Below are positions 1 to 9,335 of a stretch of 51,068 bases of DNA, piece after piece; within the stretch, counting starts at the first letter, position 1, and the number at the start of each line of letters is the position of its first letter. The DNA comes from Pseudomonadota bacterium (GTDB lineage Bacteria > Pseudomonadota > Gammaproteobacteria > Pseudomonadales > Azotimanducaceae). The translations under genes were made by a program, and so were the position numbers. The stretch lies in assembly GCA_022571865.1 (NCBI GenBank), contig JACZXA010000004.1, forward strand, positions 1-51,068. Direction: 5' to 3'. The notes beneath the pieces were generated by a model, which had not been told where the DNA came from, ran no database searches, and was given only the letters and a program-made list of their open reading frames with translations.

Positions 1-55
1 TCGATCGCCTGGTCGAGGAACGGATAATTTAGCACCGGTCCTCGAAATGAGGCCA

Positions 56-215
56 CTAGCCCGGATTATTCATGAAGAAGCGTAGCGAGGTTGGGGTCGC
101 GCAGTTTGCGGTGCAAACTGCCAGAGCACCCGGAAGGAGCACGCCCGCCTGCGAGGCCCGACGTTTTGCTGCTATCGGCGACCGCAGTAGCTTGTGCATG
201 AATAACCCAGGCTAG
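56..215. mobile_element. MITE-like element with 19-bp terminal inverted repeats
   Basis: The left end (56-74) begins CTAGCCCGGATTATTCATG. The right end (197-215) is its reverse complement at 17 of 19 positions. The element is about 160 bp, too short for a transposase, and holds no credible ORF. A perfect 9-bp hairpin lies inside (101-109 pairs with 113-121, loop GGT). Both ends carry CTAG, which could be a 4-bp target duplication or a TA duplication. The right CTAG contains the TAG stop of the diheme cytochrome gene. The parent insertion sequence family is not identifiable from this sequence alone. Confidence 0.7.
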
Positions 216-790
216 TTGTCGTCGGCCCAGACTTTGGGCCCATAGCCAGGATGTAGCAGTTCTTTGTCAAACCGCCCGCTCGCCGCCTGCCGATGACAGT
301 CGGCACAGGGGCTCAAAAACCCCTCATCGAGCTTTTCGACCTGCAGTTGTATGGGTATCTCGGCATGCGCGGTAATAAAAGCCGGAAATTCCGTAATCCG
401 CAGGGGCGGATCGTCGGGCATGTTTCTCAACATTTGACTCATTGGAGAAGGTTTACCTTTTTGCAATGCGACGCGCTCCAGGTAGTTGGCGATATGGGTT
501 GCCGTTTCTTCATCTGTTTCTGCGCTTTCGCCAAAGTGATCTTCAAGGCCTGACATGATGCCCTGCCAACTCTGGACGGGTAACAAGCCGGGGGGGTAGG
601 CCAGATGACAAGCACCGCACTCGTCGATATAGACAGCGTCGGTCTCAAACAGCTCATCTTCACCCTCTGAGGCGTTGATGATGATTCCATAGAGCCCGAA
701 CACCAACACAGCGCCCAGCAGTACAGACCCGATGGACCATCGCGTCTTGTTCATGTCTGCATTCATACCATTCGTCCGGCTATTGCTCAC
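212..790 (-). CDS. Diheme cytochrome c (DHC-type), membrane-anchored
   Basis: This is a 192-residue protein with one N-terminal membrane segment (about residues 19-39) and two covalent haem motifs, CGACH at 58-62 and CADCH at 162-166. The layout matches the dihaem cytochrome c family, which in Rhodobacter accompanies the oxygen-binding cytochrome SHP and a membrane cytochrome b. The same three genes occur here in that association. It probably passes electrons in the periplasm between the membrane cytochrome b and the SHP-like protein. It overlaps the upstream SHP-like gene by 11 bp; Met9 or Met13 could also be the start. Its TAG stop lies in the right-hand CTAG of a MITE-like element. Confidence 0.85.
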   Translation of the reverse strand: MSNSRTNGMNADMNKTRWSIGSVLLGAVLVFGLYGIIINASEGEDELFETDAVYIDECGACHLAYPPGLLPVQSWQGIMSGLEDHFGESAETDEETATHIANYLERVALQKGKPSPMSQMLRNMPDDPPLRITEFPAFITAHAEIPIQLQVEKLDEGFLSPCADCHRQAASGRFDKELLHPGYGPKVWADDN

Positions 791-1178
791 TCAGCCACAA
801 CAAGATGTCACCTTTTTCCTGTGCTGTACACTCTCGAGCGAAAGTCCATTTGCAATTCCGTAAGAACCACTTGTTGATTTTTTTCCGGTCGGTGAGCCGC
901 TGTGAATTTACCGAAGGTGCCATCGGCTCAATGACCTTTCCGGTGCGCACGTGCCTGCCTGGTGCGAGCACAGAATCGGTATGACAGCTTGTACAGCTTC
1001 TGCCATCCGAATCCCTGGTCCAGGCCGCGTTTCCTGCTTCCGAAGAGAATGGCCGGGCAGCGTCTGCCTTGAACTCTGCCAACATGGCCTTCGTCGTTTC
1101 AGAGGCGTATGCCTCGGATAGCGGCAGTTGCAACATCATGATGGCCGCGACGGACACATGAAGAAGGGTCGCTTTCAT
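780..1178 (-). CDS. SHP-like monohaem cytochrome c (DUF1924 family)
   Basis: This 132-residue protein has a signal peptide (about residues 1-25, ending near SEAYA) and a single haem motif, CTSCH at 62-66. Size, motif and neighbours match the sphaeroides haem protein/DUF1924 family. Known family members are high-spin c-type cytochromes that bind oxygen and other small ligands and take electrons from the partner diheme cytochrome. Its start overlaps the end of the cytochrome b gene by 4 bp (ATGA), which implies translational coupling. The natural electron acceptor is unknown even in studied members. The family call rests on motif and synteny. Confidence 0.8.
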   Translation of the reverse strand: MKATLLHVSVAAIMMLQLPLSEAYASETTKAMLAEFKADAARPFSSEAGNAAWTRDSDGRSCTSCHTDSVLAPGRHVRTGKVIEPMAPSVNSQRLTDRKKINKWFLRNCKWTFARECTAQEKGDILLWLSEQ

Positions 1179-1792
1179 GTGTTTTGCCCATGATATGGCT
1201 CGTCGGGACGATTGGCGGGGAAATCGAGATCCGGTTGTTTTTCGCCCGTTATCATGGCTTTGATCAGGTTTTCCTTGTGCACGAGTCCGGTGAGCAACAC
1301 GCCAACCACGTGGACGATGATCAGTACGAGCGTGAAGTTCGAAGAAAACTCATGAATGTCCTCCACTACATGTCCTGGCCACGAGGCTACCAAGGTATTT
1401 ACCAGAGGACCACTTCCCTCCATTGCAAACAGACACATTCCGGTAAATGCCGTTATCAGCAAGCTGACCAGTAGGGTGAGAATCATGGCCGCACCCACCG
1501 GATTGTGACCCACATGGCGTTTGGCCGTGCGATAAAAAAGCTGCCTCAAATAGGTGTAGACCTGCCCTGGCGGGGTGACAAAGTCAGTGAAAAGTGCATG
1601 CCTGGGACCGATGAAACCCCACACAAGACGAAACAATACCAGCAAAGTTACCGTATATCCGGCATGGCTGTGCATGCCTAACTTATCGCTTTCGAACAGA
1701 TAAGCGAGGAAGAAAAAAAAGGCGAGTGACCAATGGAACGTTCGCAGCAAAGGGTCCCATACCACGGGCGGTTTTTTAGCTGGAGCGTTCAT
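1175..1792 (-). CDS. Membrane cytochrome b (b561/Ni-Fe hydrogenase b-type)
   Basis: This 205-residue protein has about four hydrophobic segments (roughly 20-35, 43-62, 98-122 and 148-170). Histidines in or next to them (His20, His41/His43, and those in VEDIHEF and IIVHVVG) suit bis-histidine haem b ligation. It fits the cytochrome b/b561 domain family that moves electrons from the quinone pool to periplasmic cytochromes. It is the first gene of a three-gene minus-strand operon with the SHP-like and diheme cytochromes and overlaps the SHP-like gene by 4 bp. The upstream region is shared divergently with a haem-PQQ dehydrogenase. Confidence 0.85.
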   Translation of the reverse strand: MNAPAKKPPVVWDPLLRTFHWSLAFFFFLAYLFESDKLGMHSHAGYTVTLLVLFRLVWGFIGPRHALFTDFVTPPGQVYTYLRQLFYRTAKRHVGHNPVGAAMILTLLVSLLITAFTGMCLFAMEGSGPLVNTLVASWPGHVVEDIHEFSSNFTLVLIIVHVVGVLLTGLVHKENLIKAMITGEKQPDLDFPANRPDEPYHGQNT

Positions 1793-2071
1793 TACATTGA
1801 CTGAGAAACCATTGCCGGCGTCGAACGCGGGAGCCTTGTATCGCGCTTTAGCCAGATGGGTATTCTCCTGTGCGTACTGAGCGGCACCGTCACCCTCGGT
1901 GCGCGATTATTGCGGTTCGATTACGCCTTCCGGTTCGGTAGTTTCCCACCAGGGATACGAAGACCGCATTATGTCCCATTCCTTGTTTACAGTTATTATC
2001 GTACCTGAAGATACTTCTGACCTGTAGCCTACCCGAAGGTGGACCGAGTTGACGTGAACAGGATTGCCACG

Positions 2072-4255
2072 ATGCATAGAGTTGCCAAACTCTGCAGCGG
2101 TAAGACGCTACGGAACTCAGGATTTTCCCCGGTGCTGTTTGTTCTGCTGGCTTCATGGCATTTTGACGGCATGGCTCAGGTGAGTCGTGAACCCGGGGCG
2201 GGTTTTACCTCGACTCAGGCCGTCGCCGGGAAAACCGCGTACGACCAGTATTGTGCCTCCTGCCACGGGCCAACCCTCGAAGGACTGGCTCTTGCACCAA
2301 GCCTCGCCGGTGAGCGGTTTGTGGTTCAGTGGTCCGGCAAGTCCGCCGATGTGCTGTTTTCTCACATGCGTCGAATGCCTCTCCAGCCGGTTGCCGATCC
2401 GGGTAGCCTGGCGGAAGAAACTTACACCGATATTCTCGCCTATGTGCTGCAGCAAAACGGCATCGGCATGTCGGGCGATGACGCATCACCCATGGATGCA
2501 ACTTCTCTGGTTGGTTTTATCGTTCCAGCAATTCCGGGAAACCAGGCTCGCGCTATTGGATCAACCGCTGGCGCGGCGCGAAAATCGGAATTGCTGAGTG
2601 ATCTGGCGACTGTAACCGATGAGATGCTGAATGATCCTTCTCCCGATGACTGGTTGATTTGGCGGCGAACATACGACAGCCATGGTTTCAGTCCGCTACA
2701 GCAGATCAACAAAAACACCGTGGCCGATCTCAAACTCGCGTGGAGCGCACCGCTGCGCGCGGGTGACAACATGCCTTCGCCGTTGGTTTATCAGGGTGTG
2801 ATGTTCTTCCACACCTATCCGGACACGGTGCTTGCGCTGGATGCCTCCGATGGGCGGGTACTGTGGCGCTATCAGTACGAGCCTCAGTCTCGTTCCAGTA
2901 AGAAGATGGGTATTGCGCTGCACGGCGACAAGGTGCTGGTGCCCACTTCCGATCTACACGTGTTGGCCTTGAATGCCAAAACGGGTGAACTGATCTGGGA
3001 CCATGCCATTACCACCGAATCACCGATGAGCGAACGCTATCAACTGAGAAGCGCACCTCTCGTTGCAGGTAATAAAGTCATCCAGGGAATCATGTCCTTT
3101 CGAGTTCCCAAAGGGAGTTTCATCGTCGCCCTGGATATCGATACCGGTGTTGAGGCCTGGCGCTTCAACACAGTCGCCAGACCCGGAGAGCCTGGGGGAC
3201 ACACCTGGAACAATTTGACGCTGGAACAACGCAACGGTGGTTCGGTATGGGTAACCGGTAGTTACGATGCCGAACTGAACCTGGTGTATTTCGGTGCGGC
3301 GCCGACTTACGACACAGGCCCGCTGTTACATCCGGTGAACATGGAGGGCGTCAACAATGATGCCCTGTATACCAATGCGACAATTGCCCTCAACCCTGAA
3401 ACCGGGGAACTCGTCTGGCACTATCAACACCTGGCGAACGATCAATGGGATCTTGATTGGGCTTTCGAGCGTCAAATCGTGAATCTGCCTGTCAATGGTG
3501 TGATGAGAAAGGTGGTTTTTACTGTCGGCAAGATGGCCATTCTCGATGCGCTTGACGCGGCAACCGGTGAGTATCTGTTCTCTATCGATTTAGGGTTACA
3601 GAACGTGGTTGCTTCCATCGACCCGGTAACCGGTGTCAAGACCATCAATCCCGACACCGTGCCCAGTTTGACGGAAACACGATTGATTTGCCCAACCGCC
3701 GTTGGCGCAAGAAGCTGGCCACCCACTTCCTACAATCCTCACACGTTCATGTTGTACCTGCCGCTCACCGAAGGATGTATGACTGGGGGACCCGAAGGCT
3801 TCAAGGGATTGCTCACCTCGGGTGTCGGGCTGAGCATGCGTCCACACCCGGTCAGTAGTGACGGCAACATGGGCCGTCTTCAGGCGGTCGATCTTGCCAA
3901 CCGGCAGTTAGCCTGGAGTTACCGCCAACCAACCCCTCTGGTGAGCGCGACGCTCGCGACTGCCGGCGGATTGGTTTTTTTCGGCGATCTGGATCCGTCG
4001 CTCAAGGCTTTTGATCAGACGAGCGGCAAACTGTTGTGGCAGGTTGCACTTTCCGACCTTCCCGGTTCAGGTCTCGTAACCTACCGCGTCGAAGGCAAAC
4101 AATATCTCGCCGTTGTCGTCGGTCAGCCGAACAATGTTGCGAGAGACTGGTCGAGGATGTACCGCGACTTTGCACTCGGTAGAGGTATCGAAGTGGAAGA
4201 CCCACCCAAAGGAGGGGCCGCTATTCTGGTTTTTGCCCTGGACGATTCGAACTGA
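2072..4255 (+). CDS. PQQ-dependent alcohol dehydrogenase with N-terminal cytochrome c domain
   Basis: I place the start at ATG 2072, because the residues that follow form a clean signal peptide ending near DGMAQ; GTG 2039 would add 11 residues. The 727-residue protein then has a cytochrome c domain (CASCHGP around residues 61-67 from this start) and an eight-bladed quinoprotein propeller over roughly residues 185-725, with W-motif repeats such as LALDASDGRVLWRY. It resembles periplasmic quinohaemoprotein alcohol dehydrogenases. In typical type II enzymes the haem domain is C-terminal; here it is N-terminal. No adjacent Cys-Cys pair, usual near PQQ in alcohol dehydrogenases, is visible. The substrate cannot be read from sequence. 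The next gene follows after 14 bp. Confidence 0.85.
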   Translation: MHRVAKLCSGKTLRNSGFSPVLFVLLASWHFDGMAQVSREPGAGFTSTQAVAGKTAYDQYCASCHGPTLEGLALAPSLAGERFVVQWSGKSADVLFSHMRRMPLQPVADPGSLAEETYTDILAYVLQQNGIGMSGDDASPMDATSLVGFIVPAIPGNQARAIGSTAGAARKSELLSDLATVTDEMLNDPSPDDWLIWRRTYDSHGFSPLQQINKNTVADLKLAWSAPLRAGDNMPSPLVYQGVMFFHTYPDTVLALDASDGRVLWRYQYEPQSRSSKKMGIALHGDKVLVPTSDLHVLALNAKTGELIWDHAITTESPMSERYQLRSAPLVAGNKVIQGIMSFRVPKGSFIVALDIDTGVEAWRFNTVARPGEPGGHTWNNLTLEQRNGGSVWVTGSYDAELNLVYFGAAPTYDTGPLLHPVNMEGVNNDALYTNATIALNPETGELVWHYQHLANDQWDLDWAFERQIVNLPVNGVMRKVVFTVGKMAILDALDAATGEYLFSIDLGLQNVVASIDPVTGVKTINPDTVPSLTETRLICPTAVGARSWPPTSYNPHTFMLYLPLTEGCMTGGPEGFKGLLTSGVGLSMRPHPVSSDGNMGRLQAVDLANRQLAWSYRQPTPLVSATLATAGGLVFFGDLDPSLKAFDQTSGKLLWQVALSDLPGSGLVTYRVEGKQYLAVVVGQPNNVARDWSRMYRDFALGRGIEVEDPPKGGAAILVFALDDSN

Positions 4256-4269
4256 GAAGGAGAAGCTTC

Positions 4270-6207
4270 ATGAAGGGAATCGGCCTGGTCGTGCTTTGCT
4301 GCCTTGTGTCTGGTGGGTGCTCTGACGAACCAGACAACATCGGAAGCGCAACTTCCCAGACGGAGCTTTGGGCGGGGGCGGCCAGCGTCAGTCTGCTTCC
4401 CACCGTGGCGGGAAGCCATGATTACCTCATGAAACTCGACCACATTACCGAACCCGTCGATCCGTTTTCTCCGGGCGTTTATGTGGTCGAGTTTGATCAA
4501 GGACAGATTGACATAGACAACGGCAGGGCCGATGCGGCCTGGGTGCATGACGACATTCGCAGCACGGTCCTGGCATTGAGGCAAGGTGCAACCCGCCTTG
4601 TGCTGGTCGCGGCGGACGTATACATGATCCCCGCCAATGACGCCGCAGCGATTGTCGAATTGGCCAGGACAAAACTACCCTCGGCCTGGGTGGGCGCAGA
4701 GATTCTGATCGCCACCACCCATAATCATCACGGACCAGGTACTTTATTTTCCGTTAACCATGATTGGTACGAACTCATGGCGGGCAACGTTGCGACGGCC
4801 ATAGTCGAGGCGGTCGACAAGGTGCAGCCTGCGAGGATAGCTCTGGCACAGGGGGATTTCCGGTTTGGCATCAACGACGTGCGTGACCCGGTCATTATCG
4901 ATCCCACCGTTCATGTCATGCATGTGCGAGCACAGGCTTCGAATCAGACCATTGCCACCGTGGTGCAGTGGAATTCCCATGTGGAATCCACACTCGGCTG
5001 GGCGCCACCCGTTGATCTCGACGGAATCTGTACAGAACAGGATTGGTCCGATGAACAATGTAGTGCTGAAGGCCGATACATCACCGCCGACTACCCTGGC
5101 GAATTGCGTGGCGCACTGGTTGCCGCGTTGGGCGGGGAGGTTTTGTATTTTGTCGGCGCCATTGGCAGCCAGATCGGGCCGGGTGCGGCGCCGGTCTGGT
5201 CGGTGACCGATGAAACTGGCGTGGGTGACGGGTGGACGATTCCGGCGGGTGCGCGGCCAATTCGGGGGGCGGATGACTATCTCGATAAAAACTTCGTAAA
5301 AGCCGAGGTGGTTGGTAACCAGTTGGCCCGTTTTGTCATTGAGTTAGTCGCAGATTCCAATGACGTTCTGTCACCCGCGCTGGCTTGGCGCTCAGAATCG
5401 TTCTACGCCCGGCTTTATCAAGTTGGCTTCAAGGTGGCGATGGCAGCGGGTCAATTGGGTTGGAAGGCTCGAGAACTCTTTCATTGCACAGGTGAACCCA
5501 ACGACGTTAGCTGTCGCAGCGATGAAGGGGCGGTGATTGAAGATCCGGTCGCAGGATCCATACGCTCGGGAGATTTCATCCGATCTGAGGTGGGCTACCT
5601 CACCATCGATGAAAACAGCGGCATTGTTTTCATGCCGGGTGAATTTCCTCCGGAACTTCTCATTGGCTTGCCACGGGGTTTTGATGACAACCCGTCAAAC
5701 TGGTATCGAGGGCCGGTTGGTCAGAACGCCCGAGGCGCGGACTACAGGATTCCAGGGTACATCACCAGCCTCATTGACGATGATTTTGTGATGGGCATCG
5801 GACTTGGAAACGATGAGCTGGGTTATTGGGTACCGCTGTCCGATGTGCGAATACCTTGCGTTGCCGACCGACTGGCCGAAGCAGGTAGCTGCGCGGCACT
5901 CCATGCGTCCGGTTTGATAGAGTGGCCTGACGAGGTTTCCGGAACTCGCTGCAAGCGGTTGATCGAGTCAGCCGCACTGCCACAAGATCCCATGGAAGAA
6001 CTGGTATTGGCTTCCTGTCGTTACGGCGCGATGTTCGGCCAGCTGTATGGCCACTCGGAAGGTCACTACGAAGAAACCAACAGTGCGGGTATCGACCTGG
6101 TGATGCCAAGCTGGCGGGCATACCTGCGTCTGTTTGGCAAAGAACAAGGGTTACGGATCAATCCTGATCTGGTGGGCTACACGCCGGAACATCCTCCGCC
6201 GAACTAG
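4270..6207 (+). CDS. Ceramidase-like lipoprotein (neutral/alkaline non-lysosomal ceramidase N-terminal fold)
   Basis: This 645-residue protein starts with a lipoprotein signal (SGGC, Cys17). It then shows the metal-site motif of the neutral ceramidase family, ATTHNHHGPGT at about 148-158, and a second His-bearing strand in VVQWNSHVEST. These suggest a zinc-dependent amidase or esterase on the outer or periplasmic face. The segment where true neutral ceramidases carry the catalytic GDVSP-like loop reads GAIGSQIGPG here, so ceramide may not be the substrate. It follows the PQQ dehydrogenase by 14 bp with an AGAAGGAGAAG ribosome-binding site and is probably co-transcribed. A TonB receptor gene converges on it. 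Confidence 0.75.
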   Translation: MKGIGLVVLCCLVSGGCSDEPDNIGSATSQTELWAGAASVSLLPTVAGSHDYLMKLDHITEPVDPFSPGVYVVEFDQGQIDIDNGRADAAWVHDDIRSTVLALRQGATRLVLVAADVYMIPANDAAAIVELARTKLPSAWVGAEILIATTHNHHGPGTLFSVNHDWYELMAGNVATAIVEAVDKVQPARIALAQGDFRFGINDVRDPVIIDPTVHVMHVRAQASNQTIATVVQWNSHVESTLGWAPPVDLDGICTEQDWSDEQCSAEGRYITADYPGELRGALVAALGGEVLYFVGAIGSQIGPGAAPVWSVTDETGVGDGWTIPAGARPIRGADDYLDKNFVKAEVVGNQLARFVIELVADSNDVLSPALAWRSESFYARLYQVGFKVAMAAGQLGWKARELFHCTGEPNDVSCRSDEGAVIEDPVAGSIRSGDFIRSEVGYLTIDENSGIVFMPGEFPPELLIGLPRGFDDNPSNWYRGPVGQNARGADYRIPGYITSLIDDDFVMGIGLGNDELGYWVPLSDVRIPCVADRLAEAGSCAALHASGLIEWPDEVSGTRCKRLIESAALPQDPMEELVLASCRYGAMFGQLYGHSEGHYEETNSAGIDLVMPSWRAYLRLFGKEQGLRINPDLVGYTPEHPPPN

Positions 6208-6229
6208 ACACTCGTGAACTGGGCGGGGT

Positions 6230-8593
6230 CTACCAGCGTATGCGTACCTGCAACGTGTACTGCGCGCCGAGTGATGTCGTAACCACCTGATCTTGCTCTA
6301 TGTTCAATGGATCGCTGACACATCTTTGCGCGGGGTCGGGGTTGGTTGGATCTGCGCCGACACAGGCACCGGGACGGTTGCCGCTCGAGAATGCGTAGAT
6401 CTCATCGCCCAGGTTGCGACCAATGAACGAAACCTCGAAACGCTGGTCGGCGGAGTAGAAACGGAGCGCCGCATCGATGACCCAGTAGCTCGCTTGAGTG
6501 TATGGATCGAGTGTCGACATCAGCGAATAACCGTCGCTGTAACGAGCATCCAGGGAAAAACTCAGTCGCCAATTGCGGCTCATGCTGCGGTCATAGGTCA
6601 AGCCGATAAAACCCGCTAGGTCGGTGTTGCGTGCCACGTCTTCGCCGTTCAGATTTTGTCCATCGGTGTTGAAGAAATCGTCGGTATATTCGGCGTTGGT
6701 CAATGCGATGGCTCCGCGTAACGTCAGCCCTTCCAGGGCAGTGACCCACAACACGTCAGCCTCGACGCCGCGCGTACGTAACTCGCTCGCGTTGAGCGTG
6801 GTGAACTGGATGGCAGCAGAGTCGAATAATTGAGTTTGCAGATCCGAGTAGGTGTAGGTAAACGCAGTGGCGTTGAACCGCATCGCGCCGGCCAGAAGGT
6901 TCGCTTTCATGCCAACCTCGAACCCGTCAGCTTGTTCCGATTGGTAGATCAGAAAATCCGGAAAATCGGGATTGGTGGCAGGATTGAGCGATGCTGTCGG
7001 CAGCGCGCTGTTGTCGATACCGCCGGACTTGAATGCTTCTTTGTAGGAAGCAAACAGGCTGACATCATCGGTGACATGCCAGTTGACGGCCACCTCCGGC
7101 GAGACGTTTTCGTCATCGAATTTCAGGCCGCCGATGAAAGCGGGCGCTGCGAAGGTGTCCTGTAAGAACAGGTGAACGTAGGGAATGGTAATGTGACCAT
7201 CTTTTTCCTCCTTGGTGTAGCGCAAGCCCGCGGTCAGCTCTACGTTGTCGGTGAGGTCCCAGTACCCAGCGAGGAACATAGAGATCACTCTGGTATCGAG
7301 AAAGTGGTTTTTGTTGTAGTCGTAGCCGCGCCCGGTGATGGGATCCAAAGCTACGAGCCCGATGTTTACGGCGTATTGGTAGGCGAGAAACCGTTGTTCG
7401 ACGTCTTGGTAATAGAACCCCGCAAGAAAATTCAACGGTCCATCGAAGTTGCTCGCGAGTCGAAACTCCTCTGAGAAGCTTTCATAGCCATTGCGGTGGG
7501 TGCCACCGAATACGCCCGCGTTGTAATCGTAAACGTCGAACTCAATATGGTCGAGATCGGTAAAAGCGGTTATCGACGTCAACGACCACGTTTCGTTTAT
7601 ATCCCAGTCCAATTGCAACGACGTCATGTAGGTGTCCTGGTCGAGATAGGGTACACCGCCGTTGGCTCCGGGATTACCGGTGGCGAGGATGGGGAGCAGA
7701 TCGTTGATCGAGGTATTGCCGTTCAAGACGCAGTCATCCGTACCGGGTAGGATGATCCCGTTTTCTAAAACGCTTGTTGGCTGCACGGTGCCTTCCGGGC
7801 AGAATTCTTCAGAGCGACCGTTGGCGCCATCGTTTTCATACCTGGAGTAGGCGAATTTGAATCGCAGGTGCAACGCGTCGGTGGGTTCCCAAATCAACGT
7901 CAGTCGCGCATTGAGAGAGTCCTCCCCGCGCCAGTCGTTTTCCGCCACGGGAGCGAGGTTCTTGAAAAGCTCCTTTGATTCGGTAAAACCAACAGCGAGG
8001 CGAACACCGAACGAATCGCTGAGCGGACCGGACAAGATGAATTCCGTGAAGGTTTGCTTGTGTTCGAATTCATAACCCGCCACGACCTCCGCCTCGAATG
8101 CGTCCCCTGGGTCGTTTGAGGTTATCGAAACCACGCCCGCGGTTGCGCTTTTCCCAAAGTAGAGGCTTTGTGGACCTTTCAGGATCTCGAGTTGCCTCAT
8201 ATCGAGGTAGGCATTATGAATGAACCGGCCGATGTTGACGACGACACCGTCGATATTGATCGCGACGGACTGGTCGAATGCGGCGCTGATGGAACTGGAA
8301 CCAACACCACGCAGGAACAGGTTCGAACCGTTACCCGAGCCACCGTGGTTGATCTGGAAATTGGGTACGAGCTTGGATGCTTCGGTGAGCGTGCTGATGT
8401 TGTAACGATCCAGATCATCCTCGCTGAAGACGGTAACCGTTACCGGTACGTCCCGGAGCGTTTCGGACTGCTGACGGGCGGTAACGACGATCTCCTCGAT
8501 TACCTGCTTTTCTTCGGCCTTGCTTGGCGCAGGCACACATACAAAAGCGACAATCGTCGTGACAGCGATGTGTGTCGAAAACGGCAATCTCAT
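6230..8593 (-). CDS. TonB-dependent outer-membrane receptor
   Basis: This 787-residue protein has a signal peptide (about 1-26) and a TonB box-like segment IEEIVVTARQ. A plug domain follows (about 40-155, with GGSGNGSNLFLRGVG and LEILKGPQSLYFGKSATAGV), then a 22-strand type barrel ending in an aromatic C-terminus (RIRW). It should import a large or scarce substrate across the outer membrane using TonB energy. No siderophore-specific motif is recognisable. It converges with the PQQ dehydrogenase/ceramidase-like pair, with only 22 bp between stop codons, so a shared substrate is possible but unproven. Confidence 0.93.
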   Translation of the reverse strand: MRLPFSTHIAVTTIVAFVCVPAPSKAEEKQVIEEIVVTARQQSETLRDVPVTVTVFSEDDLDRYNISTLTEASKLVPNFQINHGGSGNGSNLFLRGVGSSSISAAFDQSVAINIDGVVVNIGRFIHNAYLDMRQLEILKGPQSLYFGKSATAGVVSITSNDPGDAFEAEVVAGYEFEHKQTFTEFILSGPLSDSFGVRLAVGFTESKELFKNLAPVAENDWRGEDSLNARLTLIWEPTDALHLRFKFAYSRYENDGANGRSEEFCPEGTVQPTSVLENGIILPGTDDCVLNGNTSINDLLPILATGNPGANGGVPYLDQDTYMTSLQLDWDINETWSLTSITAFTDLDHIEFDVYDYNAGVFGGTHRNGYESFSEEFRLASNFDGPLNFLAGFYYQDVEQRFLAYQYAVNIGLVALDPITGRGYDYNKNHFLDTRVISMFLAGYWDLTDNVELTAGLRYTKEEKDGHITIPYVHLFLQDTFAAPAFIGGLKFDDENVSPEVAVNWHVTDDVSLFASYKEAFKSGGIDNSALPTASLNPATNPDFPDFLIYQSEQADGFEVGMKANLLAGAMRFNATAFTYTYSDLQTQLFDSAAIQFTTLNASELRTRGVEADVLWVTALEGLTLRGAIALTNAEYTDDFFNTDGQNLNGEDVARNTDLAGFIGLTYDRSMSRNWRLSFSLDARYSDGYSLMSTLDPYTQASYWVIDAALRFYSADQRFEVSFIGRNLGDEIYAFSSGNRPGACVGADPTNPDPAQRCVSDPLNIEQDQVVTTSLGAQYTLQVRIRW

Positions 8594-8711
8594 CGCCTTA
8601 GCGCCGCGGTACCCAGGGTGGTCGTCAAGACCAGTGTGCCAGAGCCGATGGTGGCCCCTGTGAACTACGAGCCTTGATCCGTCTCAAAGCCCAACCCGTC
8701 ACCTGTGCGCA

Positions 8712-9335
8712 TCATCGAAGAGTCAGCTCTGAAACGTCTCGATAACTACCTAGTTTCCCTTTGATGAAACTATTGAACGCGATTGAATATCTCGGCTCGC
8801 TTGAACCGTTTGGTTCGACGAAATGTTGAAGTCCGGAAGAAAACAGAATGATCTCGTTTGCCCTGGGCGTAACGATGTTCAACGGCGTGTTATAAATGTT
8901 CTGCTTATCCTTTTCGGGATTGAGTTCCAGTTGTTGATAGGCTTTGTGCTTGTCAAAAACCATACTAGCCGTTGGCGTAGGCATTTCACAAAAATACAAG
9001 GACCCTGATACCAGAGAATTAGAATGGGAATGGCCGTGCATGCCGACGTTGGGGTGGTTGATCAACGACCATGATTGAGTGACGAAAAGCGTTTGGGTAA
9101 TGCCCATCACTTCTGTCGCGTAAATATCCAGCGCTTCCTGTACGGCTGTCTTGATACTTTCCAGTTCGGGTTCATCGAAAATGTAGAGGTTTTCCGAAAT
9201 TAGATTGGTCCTGTTTACGATCATCTTCAGATTTTTAATGAAATCTCTCTGCTCCTCGCTGATAGCGTGACTGATGTCCGCTCTGAAGTACGGTTCGGCA
9301 AAGAGTGGTTCTACTTTGTAGTTGCTGATAGCCAT
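8712..9335 (-). CDS. Putative 2OG-Fe(II) oxygenase (TIGR02466-like)
   Basis: This 207-residue protein looks like the small 2-oxoglutarate/Fe(II) oxygenase family TIGR02466. The core reads MHGHSHSNSLVSGSLYF, with candidate metal ligands His100, His102 and His104. A distal His171 (SSGLQHFVEPN) and Arg182 (RYSIAFNSF) would bind the second metal site and 2-oxoglutarate. It probably hydroxylates a peptide or small molecule in the cytoplasm. It is transcribed divergently from the UrcA gene across about 200 bp. It starts a neighbourhood holding two further oxygenases of the same superfamily. No clear ribosome-binding site precedes the ATG. Confidence 0.8.
   Translation of the reverse strand: MAISNYKVEPLFAEPYFRADISHAISEEQRDFIKNLKMIVNRTNLISENLYIFDEPELESIKTAVQEALDIYATEVMGITQTLFVTQSWSLINHPNVGMHGHSHSNSLVSGSLYFCEMPTPTASMVFDKHKAYQQLELNPEKDKQNIYNTPLNIVTPRANEIILFSSGLQHFVEPNGSSEPRYSIAFNSFIKGKLGSYRDVSELTLR

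Noticed and set aside
4270-6207. Assignment as a genuine ceramidase
   Set aside because: The catalytic loop is not conserved, so only a fold-level call is made.
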